Part shown: in pieces, positions 59,976 through 64,000 of the stretch
Numbering within the stretch: position 1 is the first letter of the stretch
Layout of the letters: each line of letters begins with the position of its first letter
NCBI GenBank assembly: GCA_022376515.1
Contig: WTXI01000002.1
Coordinates: forward strand, 1,736,001-1,800,000
Direction: 5' to 3'
From: Lactifluus volemus
Lineage: Eukaryota; Basidiomycota; Agaricomycetes; Russulales; Russulaceae
Length of the DNA stretch: 64,000 nucleotides
Position numbers and translations under genes: made by a program
The notes under the pieces: model-generated
The model's database searches: none
What the model was told of the DNA's origin: nothing
The model's input: only the letters and a program-made list of their open reading frames with translations

Positions 59976-60727
59976 TCACGACTTCTTCGTCTCCAGCTTC
60001 TTGCCAATGTCATTACCTTATGAGGACGGCATAAGCAAATGGAGAAGATGGTAGTCTCGGAAAAGCTTTTTAACGTACCGCGCAATTTGACGGCAAGGAC
60101 ACGCTCGAGCTTGGCGAGAATCTGCGGGTTGGGGACGGCCTTGCCGGCCTCGTAATCTTGCAAGACGGACGGCTTCTCGTTTATCTTTTGAGCGACGTCC
60201 TTTTGCGAAAGCTTCATTTCCATACGAGCGGCTTGCATTGCCTGCATGATAATTGACATGAGATCCGCATATATATATATATACATGCAGAACACACGTA
60301 CACGGCCGACGCTGGGTGCCACCTTCGCCGGAGGGGCGACTTCATTCTCGCGGTCAAGCTTGACTATGCGTTGGTGATCCGTGCCTAGGGGCAATGCGAA
60401 AGTAAGACGAGGAAGAAGAGTGTGCAAGAAAGGCGAGTTTTTGGTACCCACCCTGATAAGCTTTGTTCGAGCCACCGCTAATCTTCTTTTCTGTTGCGAC
60501 AACTGCGCCTGTCCGACGGGCCTAGAGCCACCAGTGAGCCAGAGGCAGTCCGACAAAAAGAAAAGGGCTTACCTCTACACGGTGATGGAACGAGGAAGGT
60601 CACGGAGATTCAACGTGGCATAAGTTTACGGGGACGTACCGTTGAGTTCATTAGTATTTCTAGTAACTTTCGGAGCCTTGGCTTTTTGGCCAATTACGGT
60701 CTTCGAGTCCCAATCGACGTTACTCAT
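59976..60727 (-). CDS. MBF1: multiprotein-bridging factor 1
   Basis: Transcriptional coactivator and ribosome-collision factor conserved in archaea and eukaryotes. Exon 1 MSNVDWDSKTVIGQKAKAPK then TRNTNELN; further exons with VATEKKISGGSNKAYQ, TDHQRIVKLDRENEVAPPAK, VAPSVGRAMQAARMEMKLSQ, KDVAQKINEKPSVLQDYEAG (Cro/C1 helix-turn-helix), KAVPNPQILAKLERVLAVKL, and the last exon NDIGKKLETKKS with stop 59976-59978. Layout and length match the family. An (AT)n run at about 60269-60283 lies in an intron. The MET8 gene ends to the right on the same strand, about 100 bp away. Confidence 0.93.
60269..60283. repeat. short (AT)n microsatellite in MBF1 intron
   Basis: About seven AT units inside an intron of MBF1. 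Intronic position is clear because the flanking exons (APSVGR and AMQAAR) join across it. Confidence 0.7.
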
Positions 60728-60826
60728 AGTATTAGAGAGATGTGGAGGTGAGAAGACAAAGGTCGTGGGTGTGGAGGAGAAAAAAAAAGGTGGACGTCAG
60801 TGAATGAGTCAACAAGATCAATCAAA

Positions 60827-61531
60827 CTAGGACGTCATTACATGCTCTCGGCTCGGAACAAAATTACTCTCCCAACCCTCGTCCAACATCTTTTCAATCT
60901 GCGTGTCATCCAGCGATGCCAGATCGTCCAATTCCCAGCTCGTACATAGATCCACCATCCACTTCATTCGCCTCTTGCTCACATCTCCTCCAACTCCCGG
61001 TGCGCGCTCTTTGAGTCTCTCTCTCACCAGTCCAACCTTGTCGATCGCCTCGGCCGCCCCTTCCGGTATACACTCTTCGATCTTTCTTCTGATGATATTG
61101 GCCAACTTTGGACTCTTGCCATTCGTCGAGATCATGATCTGTAACGGGCCCTGCCGAATTTGAGAGCCAAAGTAAAAGTCGCAGTAGGAGGGATCGTCCG
61201 CGACGTTTACCGGAATTCGACGAGCTCGGCACTTTGTGCCGATATCCCTGGAGAGATCGACATCATCAATGGCCGTCAGGGCCATATCGACGTTATCCAA
61301 GTCCGTAGATACGAATGTACGGTTGCAGTAGATAACGTGATTGTCGTCGGGACCGACGGAGTCAATGAGCGTTTTTGTTTCTTCGCTAAGACCTTGGACG
61401 GGTGAGACGACGGTGAGATTGGCCCCAGCGGCAAGGGCTTGTCGAATACGAATAGAAGCGACTTGACCGCCACCAACGACCAAGACGTGCTTATTCTTGA
61501 GCTGCCATGCGATCAGTAAGGAGGCAGACAT
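60827..61531 (-). CDS. MET8: siroheme synthase, precorrin-2 dehydrogenase/ferrochelatase
   Basis: Bifunctional enzyme that oxidises precorrin-2 to sirohydrochlorin with NAD and inserts iron to give siroheme, needed by sulfite reductase (methionine pathway). A single open frame of 234 codons without introns or breaks. NAD-binding start: LLIAWQLKNKHVLVVGGGQV; then ALTAIDDVDLSRDI, ARRIPVNVADDPSYCDFYFG (Met8 signature), LQIMISTNGKSPKLANIIRR and a helical carboxyl part KRRMKWMVDLCTSWELDDLA. Slightly shorter than the yeast protein. Start chosen at MSASLLIAWQ because it leads directly into the fold. Confidence 0.94.
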   Translation of the reverse strand: MSASLLIAWQLKNKHVLVVGGGQVASIRIRQALAAGANLTVVSPVQGLSEETKTLIDSVGPDDNHVIYCNRTFVSTDLDNVDMALTAIDDVDLSRDIGTKCRARRIPVNVADDPSYCDFYFGSQIRQGPLQIMISTNGKSPKLANIIRRKIEECIPEGAAEAIDKVGLVRERLKERAPGVGGDVSKRRMKWMVDLCTSWELDDLASLDDTQIEKMLDEGWESNFVPSREHVMTS

Positions 61532-62401
61532 GTCAGCTTGTAAAGGTCGTGCGTGGAAGGTCTAGGTCGTGGCGTGGTGCCGTAGCGGTTGCCCGGACCA
61601 CCGTCGCCACAGGCCTGCGGCCGAGTGGAATTCTTGTCTCTCAGGTAACTTGAACCGTCACTCTCCCACACCTGTATGCTTCTCATACAGTAATCCCAAG
61701 GGACAATTCGATATTAGACCGAGGAAACGCGGCCCATGCATGTCATCTTTTTACCACAAATCGTGAGGCGTGCCAGTGCATGCATTGTTGTCATAGAAAC
61801 TGCAAAATGTGACCTGACCTTGTTATGCACAAGGATGGACTGGCCATGGCCACTTTATTACCTTTCGACTTTGATTTTCTCTTCTCTGACCAAGTTTTCC
61901 CCCCTGGTGGGTAGATAATAAGTTCAGGGCAGCGCCTCATTCAAGTTTGGCCTCATCTCCGGGTGATCGGGATCTGTGTCGTGTGCTGCGCACAAAGAAA
62001 TCAATTTTAGCCGGTTGCGACTAACTATTTGATGCGGCTCGAGTTCAGCGCCTGGTCTCAACCGCTCTCAATTCCCTCCCTCGACAAGGTAAAGTAGTCT
62101 CCTCATCCCTTTCTCCAACCACCCTTCCTCCCCGCCCCCTTTTCCTTCTTCCTTTTTCAAGGCGCAAGTTCGCCCTCTTTTGGACCTGCGCTAACCTTCA
62201 TCTTCCCCCAAGTGCGAGTTCTTGACGTTGAACGTCACCCCTTCCTTCCTTTGAACAAGCAATCTTTTCTGGTGCTGGTCTCCTGTATTCTTCTCCGAGA
62301 TCCAAGTATCTCTCATCCCCCTCCTTGTGCGTAAATTCTCTCTCTCCGTCTACTGCTGTCTAACGTGCTAGTAGCCTTGTCACCGTTAACACGAGACGAG
62401 A
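61532..62401. promoter_or_regulatory. divergent region MET8 / tetraspanin with CT-rich leader
   Basis: 870 bp without a supported gene. About 62085-62350 is strongly pyrimidine-rich on the plus strand (runs of TTCC, CCCC and TTCTTC), typical of leaders just before start codons of well expressed fungal genes. No TATA box obvious. Confidence 0.4.
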
Positions 62402-63284
62402 ATGGTGTCAAAGTACCTGCACGGGTTCTATGGCTTTTTCACGCTATCCCTCGCGATCTTTGGCATTCTATCCATCACCTTTTCGACCGTCTGGAAGAAA
62501 AACGACATTCTTTTGAACATGACTTTCAGTGTCGGCGACCTGGATTGTGCGTGCCCGAGTTGTCCGCCGTGATGCCCTTCTCACACCGTGATCTCTTTTT
62601 AGTCGGCCTCGTTATGGGCATAGCCCTCCTGCTTACTAGTTGCCTATCCGTCGGAGCCATCGTTCAGCGAAACCATATCCTCAGTGGTTTCGTTATTCTC
62701 AACTGGGTTCTCATTGCGGATGCTTATTGTGCTTGTGCTTGGCACCATTCTTTGGTTTTATACACTCCGCGAGCGTGCCGAGTTCCATACCTTGTACGCA
62801 AACCTACAACCCTCACAACGCGTCACCATCCAGGATATGGTAGCACCATGTCACCCTCTTACTCCGTCTTTCTGACCATATGATCAGTTCAGCTGCTGTG
62901 GATATTTCAATTCGACAGACCTCATCGTAATCGGAGGAAATTTCTGCCAGAACCAAACCTTTGCCAATGCGCTCAACACGACTGTCCTGAACAACTTCTG
63001 CGTTTCACCCATCACACACTTTGCTGACGTTTCCCTGAACGATGCCTTCTCGTACGTTTGATCCCTTTTAGTACTGGATATGGTGACAGGACAAGTCATT
63101 AGGACCACGTATGGTTTCATAGCAGGTATCATCGGGCTATTTCTCTCCTCGCTTTGTGTTATCAAAGTCGTGCGTTTATTGTTCTATCTGTTTTCTCGTT
63201 CAGTGCTGACTGTGTTCGCAGAGACAAGAGATCGAGCGGTTCAAGAGGATCGACGTAAAGCGTGGAGGTGGGGGCTTCGTGTAA
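62402..63284 (+). CDS. tetraspanin
   Basis: Four-pass membrane protein of the tetraspanin family. TM1 FFTLSLAIFGILSITFSTVW; after an intron TM2 GLVMGIALLLTSCLSVGAIV; TM3 FVILNWVLIADA + LIVLVLGTILWFYTL; large loop with the CCG signature FSCCGYFN and further cysteines in GGNFCQNQ and NNFCVSP; TM4 FIAGIIGLFLSSLCVIKV; short basic tail RQEIERFKRIDVKRGGGGFV, stop 63282-63284. In TM3 near 62720-62727 the frame shifts in the opposite sense from other sites in this window (one extra or two missing bases). The pattern of loop cysteines and TM spacing resembles basidiomycete tetraspanins; membrane partner unknown. Confidence 0.8.
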
Positions 63285-63698
63285 GGGATATAGTCACTAC
63301 GTTCCCCTTTTCCCGTGTCTACTCAAATCAACCTTTTCTCTCGTATGTACGGCATCAGCAACATTCTCTCTGCCTTATTCATCTAGCAATGCTGGTGTTG
63401 GTGTTGATTCTTTCATGCATCGCGTCGTATATCCTGCAACAAACCGTTTTACATTCTTTGTTAACTTAGTATTTAGTTCCAGCTGGTTTTTAGGGTAGAG
63501 ATGGTAGAGCGCCGTAACCATAATGTATATCAACGACTGACTGACGTGATATCACTGACTGATGTTGGTTGATATGTTTAACTGTAACGTGGGTGATTGC
63601 AACATCACGGGTCCATGGGTTCCATCAGGAACTTTTATCCTTATTTGAGCATGCGTGCCTGGTAGTGAGTAATTTTAGTTTGCTCCCCAACGTACACT
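63285..63698. other. intergenic gap tetraspanin / BMT2-like
   Basis: 414 bp with short direct echoes of CTGACTGA around 63535-63560. No gene or RNA recognised. Confidence 0.4.
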
Positions 63699-64000
63699 AT
63701 GCCTAGAACCCGCCGGCGTAAACTCCCTGTAACAGTGTCTGAGAAACACGGATCATCTAGCACACCAAGGACGAGCCGCGGCGTTATTCGTAAATTTCAT
63801 TCGTTGCTCAAACGACAGAAAACTGCGGAGGGGGATGGGGATACATTGGCAACTGTCAATCACGAGATGGAGAAATTAGGCGGTCTGGAGACATATCAGC
63901 GCATGTCATGCATAGGGCAAAGTAGCGATCGAGGTGGTGGAAGTCAAAAGATATTGATCCGGTGGCTCACACAGCTCGGCTGGGACGCCGACGAGAAGAA
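63699..64000 (+). CDS. BMT2: 25S rRNA adenine-N1 methyltransferase, BMT2-like (partial, 5' end only)
   Basis: Starts MPRTRRRKLPVTVSEKHGSS, a basic nucleolar-type amino end, then RGVIRKFHSLLKRQK, EMEKLGGLETYQRMSCIGQS and RGGGSQKILIRWLTQLGWD, and runs off the window with no stop. IGGLxxYQxASxxGQxxxRGGDSSKxL is the entry block of yeast BMT2, which methylates adenine in 25S rRNA. The methyltransferase core with its SAM motif lies beyond the window, so the call rests on this block only. Confidence 0.75.
   Translation, partial: MPRTRRRKLPVTVSEKHGSSSTPRTSRGVIRKFHSLLKRQKTAEGDGDTLATVNHEMEKLGGLETYQRMSCIGQSSDRGGGSQKILIRWLTQLGWDADEK

Noticed and set aside
1..64000. Transposons, CRISPR arrays, viral genes, biosynthetic clusters
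   Set aside because: No transposase, reverse transcriptase, terminal repeats, repeat-spacer arrays, PKS/NRPS or viral motifs were seen on either strand.

Overview
The window is a gene-dense stretch of a eukaryotic nuclear genome, almost certainly a filamentous basidiomycete (probably Agaricomycotina). The signs are short introns (about 45-75 nt) with GT...AG ends in nearly every gene, CT-rich leaders, a fungal gene set (RCO1-like, EDE1, PIN4, YME2, NUC1, MET8, TMA7, a GPI-anchored GH13 enzyme) and very short intergenic gaps (61-900 bp). I see no operons, rRNA, tRNA, CRISPR arrays, viral genes or transposons. Gene models were built by hand from reading frames, splice signals and recalled family motifs; exon borders are approximate unless stated.

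Layout, left to right. 0.1-8 kb (+): DHX35-type DEAH helicase, a small unidentified ORF, a two-PHD RCO1/PHF12-like Rpd3S subunit, and the flippase subunit CDC50. 8.3-14.7 kb (-): dynein adaptor HOOK, a TXNL1-type PITH-domain protein and an MFS sugar transporter. 15.1-24.9 kb (+): a GPI-anchored GH13 enzyme of the AgtA 4-alpha-glucanotransferase type, divergent from the transporter, then the CCR4-NOT scaffold NOT1. 25-32 kb: an S9-like alpha/beta hydrolase (-) divergent from TMA7, then striatin (+). 32-38 kb (-): class II cyclic-nucleotide phosphodiesterase and the endocytic scaffold EDE1. 38.6-47.4 kb: UBE2C/Ubc11-type E2, PIN4-like RRM-R3H protein and endonuclease G (NUC1) (all +), mitoribosomal mL46 (-), V-ATPase subunit H (+). 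47.5-53.2 kb (-): TRAPPC13 and YME2. 53.3-59.7 kb (+): an FG nucleoporin and gamma-tubulin. 60-61.5 kb (-): MBF1 and MET8. 62.4-64 kb (+): a tetraspanin and the start of a BMT2-like rRNA methyltransferase, cut by the window edge.

These are core cellular genes, and I find no obvious multi-gene novel system. The most informative observations are: (1) conserved, mostly essential genes repeatedly lose frame by exactly one missing base, usually at a short homopolymer, which points to sequence undercalls rather than pseudogenes; (2) a 7-nt micro-exon that rebuilds the GH13 catalytic motif DAAKHV; (3) the GH13 enzyme lacks both conserved active-site histidines, as reported for fungal GPI-anchored alpha-glucanotransferases, and sits head-to-head with a sugar transporter; (4) a probable GC-AG intron in gamma-tubulin; (5) a possible decayed thioredoxin domain upstream of the PITH domain.
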